NCBI GenBank assembly: GCA_021464245.1
Contig: JADCRB010000055.1
Location: 2,634,487-2,698,486 of the forward strand
Reading direction: 5' to 3'
DNA length: 64,000 nucleotides
DNA from: Carallia brachiata
Lineage: Eukaryota > Streptophyta > Magnoliopsida > Malpighiales > Rhizophoraceae
Under the pieces are notes generated by a model. The model ran no database searches. It was not told the origin of the DNA and was given only the letters and a program-made list of their open reading frames with translations. Positions 39,701-50,646 of the stretch are shown here, piece by piece. The position numbers and the translations under genes are program-made. The number at the start of each line of letters is the position of its first letter. Position 1 is the first letter of the stretch.

Positions 39701-41008
39701 CTTGCTTCTTTATTTTGACAATATCTTTCATTGTTTAGATCTATGGCTTCTCCTGGGTGGTATTGGTTGGCTTTGTCATGTTGTTTAAGGTTTGTATGTT
39801 CTGAATAGTTTGTCTCTTATTTCTGCACTGTTCTTTTGCTTTTCATTTGCCGTGACAACTCATTTCCTTTGTGTTTGTTTTCCTATTATCATTAGATCTT
39901 CTCATACAGCCCCAAAAAGTCCACCAATTTCCAGCTATTGATGCGATTCAGTCAAGGAGTCATGTCGATAGGACTCATTACAGCCCTTTGTCTTGTCGTT
40001 GCCTTCACTCGTCTGTCAATTTCAGACCTTTTTGCAAGCATCCTTGCATTTATTCCTACTGGTTGGCTCATCATATGTGTAAGTGAGAATGGCATTTTTC
40101 TATATTGAATTCCTTTAGAACAAGAACACTGTTTGGCCATCATTGAATCTTTTGCTTTTATACGACTGCCATGAAGCCTGTTCAAGGTTAGCAATTAGGT
40201 AACATGCCTTGCTCGTTAGAACGTTAGGAATGTGCATCCCCACCCCTCAAATTCTTGTGATAGTAATTAATGGTCAATGTAGCATTAGGGGGTCAATCCT
40301 CTGATGTGTTAGAACTATATATTCCCTGGCAATCGATTGAACAAATCTCCTTCTACCCCGTCCCCTGGCGCAGCAAAAAGCAAATGCCATGTTGGGGATA
40401 GATGAGATTTGTGACGAACTTCTTGCCGTGTTTTGTCTCCCCCATTGCCAAGTGCGAGTTTGTGTGTTCGGGAAAGCATGAAGTTGGCTGGGTGATGAAA
40501 CAACCAACTTTGCAAATGCATTTGGATGAGAAACCACCTATGTTTTTTGGTACATCAGAATTAAGCCCACAGTTTGTGAGGATTGGAAGGAGATGGGGTT
40601 TGAACCTTCAATCTCGCCCTATGAGTTTTTTTCTTGTCACGAACCAAGCTAAGCCTGGCTTAATCATGAGAAACCATTTTAATGGCAAAAAAGTGTTGCT
40701 TCTTCTTGGTTTCAACATGTACCTTCACATATATCATATTTTGACTTTGTATACCTGTTAATTCTTTTGAAACAGTTGAGTGTGACGTGGAAGAGAGTTG
40801 TAAGGAGCTTGGGCTGGGATTCAGTGCGGGAGTTGCCAGAATGTATGATGCTGGTATGGGTATGATTATTTTTGCACCACTAGCTGTCTTGTCGTGGTTT
40901 CCATTCATTTCTACCTTCCAGTCTCGTCTTCTATTTAATCAAGCCTTTAGTCGTGGACTGGAGATCTCTCTCATCCTTGCTGGAAACAAAGCTAATGTTC
41001 AGACCTGA
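15701..41008 (+). CDS. CALS10: Callose synthase 10 (glucan synthase-like 8), 51 exons
   Basis: The first ATG opens [20 protein letters not shown], the CALS10/GSL8 N-terminus. I could place 51 coding exons whose phases agree throughout, for about 1,898 residues, the family's usual size. Order: N-terminal cytosolic region (exons 1-12), first membrane cluster (13-21), large cytosolic glucan synthase domain (about 24-40, including [26 protein letters not shown] and [18 protein letters not shown]), and second membrane cluster (41-51). The enzyme makes beta-1,3-glucan from UDP-glucose at the plasma membrane and cell plate; GSL8 is needed for cytokinesis, stomatal patterning and plasmodesmal control. 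Three small deletions break the frame in exons 15, 42 and 51. Intron 18 has a GC donor. Introns carry TRIM elements and a solo LTR. Paralogue choice (10 versus 9) rests on recalled N-terminal sequence. Confidence 0.93.
18389..18973 (+). mobile_element. TRIM-1, miniature LTR retrotransposon in CALS10 intron 4
   Basis: Two 203-bp direct repeats (18389-18591 and 18771-18973) differ at about two positions. They start TG; the right copy ends CA. A 5-bp target-site duplication CATAT flanks the element at 18384-18388 and 18974-18978. The 179-bp interior starts with TGGTATCAGAGCC, the primer-binding site for initiator methionine tRNA, and ends with the purine tract GTGAGGGGGCG directly before the right repeat. 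There is no coding capacity, so it is a terminal-repeat retrotransposon in miniature that must have moved with enzymes from elsewhere. About 99% LTR identity implies a fairly recent insertion. Confidence 0.95.
19964..20288 (+). mobile_element. TRIM-2, 325-bp LTR element in CALS10 intron 6
   Basis: Two 78-bp direct repeats (19964-20041 and 20211-20288), about two differences, bound a 169-bp interior. The interior opens with TGGTATCAGAGCC (tRNA-Met primer site) and closes with TGAGGGGGCG (polypurine tract). The target-site duplication GTCCT is exact at 19959-19963 and 20289-20293. The LTR begins TATTGG rather than TG and ends CA. The interior shares the AAGTGAGTTGGGC and purine-tract region with TRIM-1, so the two are related. 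At 325 bp it is near the lower size limit for an LTR retrotransposon. Confidence 0.93.
25031..30889 (+). other. CALS10: CALS10 exons 17-32, coordinates
   Basis: Exons: 25031-25083, 25523-25583, 25711-25792, 25969-26018, 26374-26460, 26616-26701, 27381-27408, 28167-28264, 28354-28435, 28521-28681, 28831-28951, 29704-29801, 29898-29988, 30096-30256, 30338-30447, 30761-30889. This part covers the end of the first membrane cluster ([19 protein letters not shown] in exon 21) and the start of the cytosolic catalytic region ([17 protein letters not shown] across exons 24-25). Exon 23 is a micro-exon of 28 nt. Cumulative phases are consistent across all sixteen, with no frame break. Intron 18 starts with GC, not GT. 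Confidence 0.9.
25584..25585 (+). other. CALS10: Non-canonical GC donor of CALS10 intron 18
   Basis: Exon 18 ends TTTCTCCAG and the intron begins GCAAGC. The next exon starts after TGGTGCAG at 25711, and phases on both sides fit. No GT donor nearby keeps the frame. GC-AG introns form about one percent of plant introns and need a strong match at the other donor positions, which CAG|GCAAG gives. Confidence 0.85.
36027..36097 (+). mobile_element. Solo LTR of the TRIM-2 family in CALS10 intron 42
   Basis: This stretch aligns along most of the TRIM-2 LTR: GAGTTTAATATGAG against GAGTATAATATTTG, then CACCTAATAGCTTACGC against CACCTAACAGCTTAAGC, and a shared GGGTTGAATGGTTT...TGACA end. No second repeat, primer site or purine tract is nearby, so it is a solo LTR or a worn fragment. 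It is more diverged than the paired LTRs of TRIM-2 and thus probably older. Borders are approximate. Confidence 0.7.
37936..38437 (-). mobile_element. TRIM-3, miniature LTR retrotransposon in CALS10 intron 45
   Basis: It is a minus-strand relative of TRIM-1. The downstream-side LTR is 37936-38138 (203 bp); the other, 38290-38437, is 148 bp because about 55 bp are missing. On the minus strand the primer site reads TGGTATTAGAGCC (38289-38277) and the purine tract is the complement of CGTCCCCTCAC at 38139-38149. Flanks read GTGAG and ATGAG, a five-base duplication with one mismatch. Its LTR matches TRIM-1 at roughly three quarters of positions by eye, so it is the same family but older. The interior holds no gene. 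Confidence 0.9.
38993..39320 (+). repeat. Diverged tandem duplication in CALS10 intron 47
   Basis: Two head-to-tail copies of about 165 bp lie inside the intron. Shared stretches include AAATTAGTTTTCC, GCAGTG.CTTT and TTTTCTGTT.AATGTGCT. Copies differ by many substitutions and short indels, so the duplication is old. It has no coding content and probably no function. Confidence 0.7.
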
Positions 41009-42225
41009 TTTTTTCGTCTCCTTGATGGCTGTCTGTGGTAAGCCCTATAGAGGTTACGGATTTTACACCAATAGTTTCCTGTACAATATTTTCTGTGACA
41101 GTATCCGGTATGAATGTACATTATTTTTTGTAAAAAAAGGGTAGTTGTATAACAGACATGTATTTCAAGATCGTATCTGAGCTCAAACTTTGTGTCTGTA
41201 ATTTCTCACGAATTTATTTGTCTGAAGGATAGGATGCTGAGCTTCTTAAAAAGTCCCTACTGGGTGTCAGAATTGAATTTGTGAAGGGCATTTGCCTTTT
41301 TGGGTCGTTTGTTGTTTTTTCATTTTTTTTTTTTTTTTATTCATTAGGAGATTCATTGAATCATGAGGATAACTCATTTTTAATAAATTCCTTTACTCTT
41401 TCAAGATTTAAACTCAAAACTTTTAGCACAAAAGTTTGAAGTATAATTATTGGAGTTTTTATTTGGTTGTAAGAAAAAAAGGACAGAACTAGTAGTGCAG
41501 CCAAATAGGAAACTTTTTTTGTTACCATTGATGTTAAAACAATTTACGATTATTTAAAGAGTTACACGGGACGGAAAAGCAAATATAAGGCAATTTTATT
41601 AATTATCTTTTATGGTGCAGAGGCGAGTGAAAAACGAAACGTAAGGAAATAAATAAAACTCCATTGGTATTTGTCGTTCCTATTAAATTATCATCAAGAT
41701 ATGGTCCATCAAAACACAGCGTTGAGTCCAATTGTACTAATTTCGATTGGTGTATTTCAAAACAACTGTGGTCTATTTAGGCATGCAGGAATGTTCACAT
41801 TGTAACGAAAAGAAAAAAAAGGTGGAAATTGGTAAGGTGGAAATTGCAACTCTAAAAATGGAGTAGAACTCAAATCAAAGAGAATTCAAGTCATACAAAG
41901 TAAAGAGAAATAATAGATGGCAGAACTTAATTAGAAAAAAAAAAAAACATATGAAATGAGAGATTAATTATGGGTTTAGCTAATTCTAAAAACATAAAAC
42001 CTAGTAAGACAATTAGAACAAACTCGCATATGGTAACAACGGTAATCAGATGGTCGTGAAGAGGTTGAGCTTTTTTGATAAAGGATATGAATAAAATTCC
42101 AGTTTATATGTTTATTAAAGAAAAAAAAGAAAGATATGAATAAAATTCCAGTTTATATGTTTATTAAAGAAAAAAAAAGGACAATTTCTTTGGGCTTACC
42201 AAAAAAAAAAAAAAACAGAGCTCAC
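41009..42225. other. CALS10 3' flank; 49-bp tandem repeat
   Basis: The first few hundred bases are probably the CALS10 3' untranslated region. The rest is AT-rich without genes. At 42084-42180 a unit of about 49 bp (starting GATATGAATAAAATTCCAG, ending in an A-run) occurs twice in tandem with almost no difference, so that duplication is recent. It stops just before the target-site duplication of the next element. Confidence 0.65.
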
Positions 42226-42569
42226 AATTGCATCCACTGTTGTAAAAATCGGACCGGACCGGTCGGTCGGACTGGTTGAACCGGTGGTTTGGGCCGATTT
42301 TAGCAAAATTTGAGGGATGACTCGGACTGGAAAAAAACCAGTCAAAATCTGTCAAAAATCGGTGAAAATCAGATCCGTTGGACCGGTTCAATGAAATTAA
42401 AAAATTTATAAATTATAATTTGACTCCAAATATTATTTAAATTATAATTTGAGTACTAAATTTAATTAAAAATTTCAATTTAGTCCTAAATTTGATTAAA
42501 AATTTCAATTTCATCCTTAAAATTAGAAAAATTAATACTTAATTACTATCTATAATACGCATTCATAAT

Positions 42570-43128
42570 AGTACTGATCGACCTATAGCTAAAATCCTTA
42601 TTGCAGGATTTACAGGACAGCTAAAAGGATGGTGGGACTACCATCTTACTGAAACAGACAGACTAGACATTTTGAACTCTGTAAAACTTGATGATCAAGA
42701 GAATCCTATTCTTGATACATCAGGAAACCCTATTCCCGATTCAGTATCCACACTGATTCTAACTATCTCCTTACATTTTGTAGGAGATCCATCACATTTG
42801 AAAGACAAAAACGCTGAACTTCTATCTAATCTTAGATGTAAGAAGTTAAGTGATTTTCAGTATTACAAGAACACCTTTCTCACTAGATTAATGCTTAGGG
42901 AAGATTCCAACCAATCCTTTTGGAAGGAAAAAATTCTTAGCAGGTCTCCCAACTCTTCTAGGTGAAAAGGTTCGTAATAAACTCAAAGAAACCATAGGAA
43001 ACCTCATTCCTTACAATAAACTCACATATGGTGAATTAATAAGTTCTACCCAAAAGGAAGGACTTAAAATTTGCCAGGATATTAAACTCCAGAAACATTT
43101 GAAATGGGAAATGGCACGGACTAAATAG
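42570..43128 (+). pseudogene. Viral capsid-region fragment, broken
   Basis: The frame runs from the segment's left edge through 42965 and contains QLKGWWDYHL, HFVGDPSHLKDK and LLSNLRCKKL, typical of the caulimovirid capsid/gag-like region in plant genomes. It breaks in the A-run near 42930, continues in another frame and meets a TAG at 43126-43128. The N-terminal part of the same region lies on the opposite strand near 46560-46820. It is dead. Confidence 0.8.
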
Positions 43129-45876
43129 GAACTTGGAAGTTTCTGTAAACAGTTTGAGTATACTCCTATTCTAAATGATTCTAAAAAACCAAAATTTCCT
43201 TCTAAAACCTCTTTTTCCAAAAACAAACGGTTTTCTAAAAAACATTTTCCTTCTCAAGATGTTTTTTATAAACCACATTTGAAAAAGAAACGTTTTCCTA
43301 AAACAAAACATTTTAAACCCTCTTTTCCTGCTCCTACTACTTCTAAAAACGTTGTCTGTTTTAAATGTCATAAAACAGGGCATGTTGCTCGTTTTTGTAA
43401 GTTCAATAAACAACTTCATGAACTTGACATCACTGAAGATGTTCGCCATAAACTACAATCCTTACTTCTTGACATTTCAGGATCTGATGAAGTTTCATCA
43501 AATCATTCCCCTGAAATTAATGAACTTACAGACACTAGTAGTAAGACTAGTTCTGATTCTGATCTTGATTCCCATAAACAAGTTAATGTTCTTACAAAAG
43601 ACCAACAGTTCATTCTCCAGGTCATCAAGAGCATTGACAATCCTGAAATTCAGAAGCAGTATTTATTACAACTTCAACAATCGTTAGAAACCCCTCCTGC
43701 AACTACGGTTATTGCTTTGAATTCTAAAACTCATCCTTATGATTTAACTACTATTTTGAACAAAGCTAGACATTCTAAATCTTCTGATCTCTCTTTATCT
43801 CAATTACAATCTGAGATCAAGACTATTAAACATGATTTAAAACTTTTAAAACAAAAGCAAGCAGACGATTCTATCACTTTGCAAATGCTTTTACAAAAAA
43901 CAATTGTTGTTTCTGATAATGAACAAGAAGCAGATGTTCACATTGCAGATGACAACAATGATTTTTTAAACGTTATACGGGAAATTACCTCCCAAAAATA
44001 TTTAATTAAAATTAAAATCGTTTTTTCAAATGATTTTTGTTTAGAAATTATTGCTCTGTTTGACACAGGCGCAGACCTGAATTGTATCAAAGAGAGTATA
44101 GTTCCTAAACATTTACATCAATATACCTCTGAGAAACTTTCAACTGCTAATGCTTCTAGATTAACAATCAACGGTAAGGTTGATGCTTACGTTGTTAATC
44201 AAGGTGTTAGTATTTTAACTTCATTTTTATTGGTAAAGGATATCCATCACACTGTGATTTTAGGTACTCATTTTATCAATATGATAACTCCTTACGAGGT
44301 AGATTATCATGGTATTTGTTTTCAAAATACTAAAACCTCTCAGAGACATAAACTTGTTTTCATTGAAAAACCTAAAACCAAGAATCTTCATTTAATAAAA
44401 GCTCATAGCATTTATTACAATGAGATTAATAATTTGATTAAAACTAAGAAAACAGACCTTTCTGTTCTTAAAACCACTGTGACCCTAAAACAAGTTGAAC
44501 ATCAACTTGCCTCTGATTTTGTCAAAAAGAAAATTTCTGCTTTACAAAATCAATTTGAAAACCAATTGTGTTCTAATTTACCTTCAGCCTTTTGGGACAG
44601 AAAACAACATGTGGTTGACCTACCATATGAAAAGGATTTTGATGAACGTCAAATTCCTACCAAAGCTAGACCAGTTCAGATGAATGCTGAACTTCTTAAC
44701 CACTGTAAACAAGAGATATCTGATTTGCTTAGTAAGAAGCTCATCAGACCTTCTCGTTCTCCATGGTCATGTGCTGCATTTTATGTCAATAAACATTCAG
44801 AAATTGAGCGTGGTGTTCCCCGTCTTGTCATTAATTATAAACCATTAAACACTGCATTAAAATGGATTCATAGCCCAATCCCCAATAAAAAAGATTTGTT
44901 AAATAAGTCGCATTCTGCATTTATATTTTCCAAATTTGATTTAAAATCTGGTTTCTGGCAAATTCAAATAGCCTCAAAGGACCGTTATAAAACCGCATTT
45001 ACTGTTCCATTTGGACAGTATGAATGGAATGTCATGCCGTTTGGTTTGAAGAATGCACCAAGCGAATTTCAGCGTATCATGAATGATATTTTTGCTGCAT
45101 ATTCATCATTCATCATTGTTTACATTGATGACATATTGGTATATTCTCATTCTATTTCTGAGCATTTCAAACATTTAAAAACATTCTTTTTTGTCACTAA
45201 GAAGAATGACCTTGTCATTTCTAAACCAAAAATGTCTCTCTTTCAGACGAATATCCGTTTCCTTGGCCATCATATCTGTCAAGGAACCATCACTCCTATT
45301 CAGCGATCCTTATCTTTTGTTGATAAGTTTCCAGATCAAATTCTTGATAAAACTCAGTTGCAGAGATTCCTTGGAAGTCTTAATTATGTTCTTGACTTCT
45401 ATCCTAATCTTAGTCAACTTTGTAAACCTCTCCATCAGAGACTTCAGAAGAATCCTCCTTCCTGGACAGATGAACACACTTATACTGTCCAAAAAATTAA
45501 ACAATTAGTCAAGGAAATTCCTTGCCTATCTCTTCCTGATCCCCTTGCCCCCAAGATAGTTGAGACTGATGCTTCTGATCTTGGATACGGTGGAATTTTA
45601 AAACAGCTTTCTAATGGACAGGATTACATCATACAATATACTTCTGGCCACTGGAAAGGTGCTCAAACCAATTACTTTACTATACAAAAGGAAATTCTAA
45701 GTATTGTAAAATGCATTTCTAAATTTCAAGCTGATTTACTCAATCAAAAGTTTTTACTTCGTATTGATTGTAAATCTGCCAAAGAAATTTTGCAAAAAGA
45801 TGTTAAAAATGTTGCTTCTAAACAAATATTTGCTAGATGGCAGGCTATACTTAGTATATTTGATTTTGATATTTAA
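43129..45876 (+). pseudogene. Viral knuckle-protease-reverse transcriptase-RNase H frame
   Basis: An open frame of about 916 codons without an initiating ATG. In order: a lysine-rich stretch; a CCHC zinc knuckle CFKCHKTGHVARFC near 43352; a serine-rich linker; an aspartic protease with DTGAD near 44061; a reverse transcriptase with LVINYKPLN near 44827, FDLKSGFWQIQI and the catalytic YIDDIL near 45120; then RNase H starting ETDASDLGYGG near 45562. A TAA at 45874-45876 ends the frame just short of the usual RNase H end. The catalytic motifs look intact, but the frame is cut off from capsid on the left and has lost its end. Closest type: Caulimoviridae polyprotein. Confidence 0.9.
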
Positions 45877-45950
45877 TATATTAAGGGAGAAAACAATTCC
45901 TTGCCTGATTTTCTAACCCGAGAATTCCTTCAACACAGGCCCTCTCCATC

Positions 45951-46474
45951 ATGCCACCTAAAAAATCCAAATCCAAAACAGTTGACAAAGGTAAAGCACA
46001 AGTTTCAGATGAAACAGTGCAAAGCCCCTCTCCTAAAAAAGCCTCGGCTCCCACTAAACTAATGGCTGCTGCCATTAAAGCCATTAAAACCCCTTTGGAC
46101 CAAAATCCCAGAAACCATTAAAAAATCTTGGGCTGATGTGATCCAAGAAGAAGAGGATAAACAATTGGAAGCCACTATTTCCAAAGAGCTAACAGTTCAA
46201 GAATGGGCTACTAAATTAGCTCAAAACCCGGAAATTCTTCAGGCCCTCCAAAATCTCACTAAACAACCCCAACCTGTTGCAGCAAAACCCTCAGGTATGG
46301 TTTCTAAACCCGCTTTAAAACAAAAAAGATTGTCTCATCACTCCTCTCAGGAGAAATCTCAAAATGAATTTCTAAAACCTTTATCTTCGGATAAATGAAC
46401 TGACTGATTTTCATCCAAAAGAATTTCATCAAAATCTCTTTCTGGTTGAAGATTCTTATATTCCTACTAAACCT
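45951..46474 (+). pseudogene. Viral downstream ORF, N-terminal part
   Basis: Starting MPPKKSKSKTVDKGKAQVS, the frame is lysine- and serine-rich, breaks near 46100 and continues in another frame through QEWATKLAQNPEILQALQN to a TGA near 46396, with similar coding texture to about 46470. It follows the RNase H region by about 75 bp, the place of the second ORF in some endogenous caulimovirids. Its function is unknown. The matching C-terminal part is on the minus strand at 49596-50646. Confidence 0.65.
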
Positions 46475-46555
46475 GGCTCTGATACCACTAATAGCCCTAG
46501 GATCTGAGAAGGAGTAGACCAGAACAAATAACAATGAAAGAGAATAAACAGAAAA
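46475..46555 (-). repeat. Copy 1 of 81-bp viral leader with primer site
   Basis: It is identical to 48950-49030 and in the same orientation. On the minus strand it ends with TGGTATCAGAGCC, the tRNA-Met primer-binding site of caulimovirids (complement at 46475-46487). Here it is joined directly to the broken capsid frame on one side and to the broken downstream ORF on the other, so it marks two rearrangement joints. Confidence 0.9.
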
Positions 46556-48070
46556 AACAGAGGTGTTTTGGGATCTATAGGCATTAGCAGCCATAGTCAT
46601 TTGGTGTAAAATGCCCAGAATGTTATATTCTGTCATTCCGTCTATGTTCCATTCATAGATAGAATTGGCACTGTACTTGGTTTGGTTGTTTAACTGTTTA
46701 GATTGGTCATCAATATCTGGAGCCCTAGACATAGGAATATTACAAGGAGTCCAAATGAGTTTATTAAGCTGGTTTGGTTTTATATCTGATGGAGATACAG
46801 AAGATGTTTCAAGTTCGTCCAAAACTTGAATGGTTTTAGAAGACGTAGTTGGAAGACTAAGTCTGATAGGGGTATCTAAGACAACTCGAGAGTTAGAGGA
46901 TTCTGCTGATCCTAAAGACTGAAGTTGTTGTTTAATAGATTCTAGAAAACTGGTTTTATCTTTTTGAAATTGTTGTTTATTGGAGGAAGAAACTTCAAAA
47001 GGTTTAAAAACAGGGTTTTTATTATTCTGAACTGTTGAAAAATCAGTTTTAGGAGTTGAAATTTTTTCTCAATTCTGGTTAACTGATTACCAATAGTGTA
47101 TAGATTAACATTCGAAAAATTATTCTGTTCAATCAAACTCTTTAGATTCTTATCTTCAGAGTTTGTGGGGATTTTATATGGTGAAGCTTCAATGGAAACT
47201 TCTCCTTGTTTAAAAGAACATTTTCGTGGAGGAGGGTGTTCAGACTGGATCTGTTTTCCCTCAACTTCCCAGACTGGAAGTGTTGTTTGTTTAGAGATGG
47301 GATTTATAGTTTTAAAAAATGGATTTTTTGGTTTTTTCAAAATATCAGACGGCCATTCAAAATATGGAAATTCGGTTTTCCAAGTTTCGGAAGTGGATGT
47401 ATGATATTCAAACCAATCAAAGAATGGAATATGAATTTTATGTTCTTCAAAAATGCATAAAATGCCTTTTGCAAATCAGGAAGAATATGTTTAAATTGAT
47501 AGAAAAACCATTCTCTCATGGGTTTATTATTGTCAGAATAAAAATCCTTTCGCAAAAAGGTTTTATCCAAAACAAATTTTTTTCAAGAACGTTCAAAACA
47601 TTTTCTGTGACAGCAGAATATGTTGAGAGGTTGGTTGAGAAGGAGGACTATCCTGACAACCGGTTCTACTGGTTTAGATGGTTCACCATGTTCATAAACA
47701 GAGTGAGGAATATTAGAAGAATAATTAGCATGTTTAAAACGAGGGTTAGGCAAATCTGATGTAGAATGCCTAGGTTTAGTAACAGGAATGTTAATAACAG
47801 ATGGAATCTGAGAAACATTTCCTATGTTTATTGTAGAGAAAGAATCATCAGAAAACCTAGAACTAACAGATCTAGGGATTCTATCAAATTTTAAAGTGAC
47901 TTTGCCATCACTAAATTGTTTAATCTGGACTAAGTCCGGGTTTATATCAGGATGAGGTAATTCTGCCGGTGGGGCAGCTCCTTGGAGAGTCCATTCCGTT
48001 GGAAAGGTGATATCTTTCCATTGAATGGGTTTAGGAATCTGTACATTAGACCTTGTGAGATCTATTTGTA
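46556..48070 (-). pseudogene. Viral linker and N-terminal capsid region
   Basis: Read leftwards, the minus strand holds broken frames after the movement protein: 47340-46942 (basic and asparagine/glutamine-rich, possibly coiled coil) and then a frame with NSIYEWNIDGMTEYNI, the start of the capsid region. That frame stops being viral coding sequence at 46556, where it meets the 81-bp leader copy. The missing capsid continuation starts at 42570 on the other strand. Several stops and frameshifts are present. Confidence 0.72.
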
Positions 48071-48750
48071 TCAGAAGTGTTTCACTTTAACAGACTTTTG
48101 CAGATGTTTAATGGGGGTGAATGCAGATGCTAAAAGTCTATAATGAATGCGAAACATTAATGCAACTGGAATGGAACCAGGAAGCATATGATAATTATGA
48201 GTTTTAATTTGTAAAACTGCAGCTTTCAAGATATTTTTATCATTAAGAGAAATAGCCATGTCAGGATAACAATCAAAAGAGATTGGTCCTGTGTTTAAAA
48301 TGGATTCAACTGTTCCTAGAAGAGAGGCTTGGAACTGAGTGTGTCTAGCATCTCTAAGAACTGCGAGAATAGATGTGTCTAATCCTTCACGAGTGAGGGG
48401 TCTAAAAGCAACTTGAATAAGTCCAATATGAATATATTCAAATCCCTTGGTTTTATGTTGTTTTAAAGATTCAGGGGTCAAAAGCTGAATTTCTTTTAGA
48501 GAATCTGAAAGAGGAATGTCTCTCTGTTCAGTTTTAATGTGAAGATCGGTTTTAAATGGAAGTTTAGCAAAGATAGATTTAGATAGATGATATATTTGAC
48601 TTGGTTTTACTCGTGGAATTTCCCAATTATCAATTTGTTTAAAATTTTCATATGTCATTTCTTCTCGATTTACTACTCTACGGATCTCAGAGGAATCTGA
48701 GGCAGAAGAGTTTGAGAAAGAAGTGGATCTATATAGAAATTTGGATCCAT
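48071..48750 (-). pseudogene. Viral movement-protein region (30K-like)
   Basis: A minus-strand ATG at 48750 opens MDPNFYIDPLLSQ but stops after about 25 codons. A second frame from an ATG at 48658 runs 195 codons to 48071 and holds the 30K-superfamily pattern, including GFEYIHIGLIQVAFRPLTR and GPISFDCYPDMAISLNDKN. Such proteins move viral genomes through plasmodesmata. The frame change near 48660-48680 and lack of continuity with the capsid region show it is dead. It lies about 200 bp after the primer site, as expected at the 5' end of a caulimovirid genome. Confidence 0.8.
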
Positions 48751-48949
48751 GTTTAAAAATAATAAGGATATTGTTTATGATAGACTACTCCGGTTATACC
48801 CTGCAGCACACAGACTGATTGCCCTGTACGTCGGGACTTACTGCTGCTTACCTCTGCACTGGGTTCAATTGGAATCTAGTCTGACTCACAACCAATTTCC
48901 AAACTATTTAACCAACAGAATAAATTTCTACAGATCTACAACCTTCTTA

Positions 48950-49595
48950 GGCTCTGATACCACTAATAGCCCTAGGATCTGAGAAGGAGTAGACCAGAAC
49001 AAATAACAATGAAAGAGAATAAACAGAAAATTAAACGAATGATCTAAAGTACTGACGTTGTTTCACCCGAACTAGATCCTCGTTCTTAATGACTACGTAT
49101 TAAGACTCTCAGAATCCTTATGGTTCTGGTTTCCAGCCTATATACTTAGATCAAAACAGTAATATAGACAGGAAATATGAACAGTAAATAAGAACATAAA
49201 ACATAAACAGAAAATAAGAACAGCATCCAACTCGGGAGGCAAGCCTACCACATCTGGTGCTTAGATATATAAAAGAAAATAAACAAAACAAAATTTATTT
49301 ATTACATAAAGGGAGGATATACAAAGGTTCAGAAAGGACCTTTACAAGGAGAGGAGCCTTTCAGGAGAAACTTGGAAGAGGTTTAGAGAGAAGGGGGGAA
49401 GGGAAGAGGAAGAGAGGAAGAGCCATCCAAGTTCTGCTTACAAATGAGGCAGAAGCCTGGTTTTATAGGGGAATGAGATACTGTTTAAGTGCTGTCGCAG
49501 GACCGATGGCTTTTTTGCAATTTTTATGAACAGTGTTTACTGTTCATTGACCGGTGGCTTTTTTGTAATTTGTGCAAACAGTAAATAAACGGTGT
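48950..49595 (-). promoter_or_regulatory. Viral leader, primer site and likely promoter region
   Basis: This non-coding stretch separates the downstream ORF from the movement region on the minus strand. Its last 81 bp (49030-48950) end with the primer site TGGTATCAGAGCC at 48962-48950 and are repeated exactly at 46475-46555. Caulimovirids place their promoter and leader here, upstream of the primer site; I could not fix a TATA box with confidence. The region is presumably inactive. Confidence 0.65.
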
Positions 49596-50646
49596 TTACA
49601 ATGGGGATCTAAACGTTTGCATTTCAAAAGGATCCTGGGCATACCCAGGTGGTAGAGCGTCTTCTTCTTCTTCACTGGAGTCTTCTGAGTCTTTGGCCAG
49701 ATCAACGACCTTTTCAATTGACTTTTTGGAGGAGGAAGGAGGTGTCAAAGCTTGAGACATTTCTTCCATGATAGCAAGATATTCGTCTCTGGTTTTAGCA
49801 GTGGAGAGTTTAAACTGCCAATGAGTCTTCTCGGCCAGAAATGCAGCCTGTTCTTTGTTCATGGCTGGTAACTGGGGATAAGTTGTCTCCTTGGATTTTA
49901 GATAGTCTGTATGGTGTTTAAGAAGCCATTTTTCAACAGCTTGAGGTTTAACATTGGATGGAATATCATATTTATTCGGATAGAGAAGGTTCTGGCAACC
50001 ATGGTGCCTACTTTATGAGAAACAAACTTGTATTCCCATTTGAGAACCCAGGGTATAAAGAAATTGATACAGAAAGAGAAAATGCGAGGAAATTTCTGTT
50101 CCTGTTCAGGGGTTTTATAAAGTTGGTCAAAAAGTTTATACGAGGGAAGAAGTTCAGTAGGAAGAATGAACTTCGTACAGCCAAAATAATCCCACCATTG
50201 GAGAAACCAATTTGGAATTAATTGGGGTTCAAAGGTTTTGTCAAAATAAATGAGCCAAGTATGGCCGCGTTTAGAATTTTGATAGAAAAAAACATTAAAC
50301 CATGCCTGCTGATAATCCCAATATGAAAAATAAAGGGAAGGATCAGGATTATTGGGGTCAAGTCTTATGCCTTCCAAAAGAAATGGAGAGTCGTATTGTT
50401 TAGGATGAAGAAGGTTCATAATTTGGCAGGTGGAATACGAATAGTCTTTGGTTGGGTCAAAGGTATTATCCGTATATGTTTGCCATTGTCCATCTACCTT
50501 CTTCTGGTATTAGAATTTCCATTTTACTGAGGGTGGATCTGTTTCAGAAAGGAGGGCCATGTAATAGGCTACTGGTTTCTGATAGTTCCAAGGTTTAAAT
50601 TCTCAATTCGCGCCAAAACAATTTAAAACTGCACCATATGAGGTTC
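49596..50646 (-). pseudogene. Viral downstream ORF, C-terminal part
   Basis: Minus-strand frames 50419-49898 (LYFSYWDYQQAWFNVFFYQN and NWFLQWWDYFG) and 49862-49596 (an acidic EDSSEEEEDALPPGYA end) resemble the tryptophan-rich protein of unknown function encoded after RNase H in some endogenous caulimovirids. Frames further upstream (50646-50420) carry stops. Its N-terminal part is at 45951-46474 on the opposite strand. Function unknown. Confidence 0.65.

Larger units (their letters stand above)
31056..41008 (+). other. CALS10: CALS10 exons 33-51, coordinates
   Basis: Exons: 31056-31124, 31214-31385, 32356-32473, 32728-32847, 33568-33683, 33772-33855, 34604-34716, 35454-35506, 35590-35766, 35875-35920, 37190-37348, 37543-37656, 37797-37885, 38479-38637, 38774-38876, 39457-39576, 39739-39789, 39896-40078, 40776-41008. 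Exon 42 (46 nt) is two bases short, apparently one TA unit of a short TA run. Exon 51 lacks one base where GCCAGAATGTATGAT would give ARMYD, and also one Leu codon before WDSVRE. The stop TGA is at 41006-41008 after NKANVQT. The solo LTR lies in intron 42 and TRIM-3 in intron 45. Confidence 0.88.
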
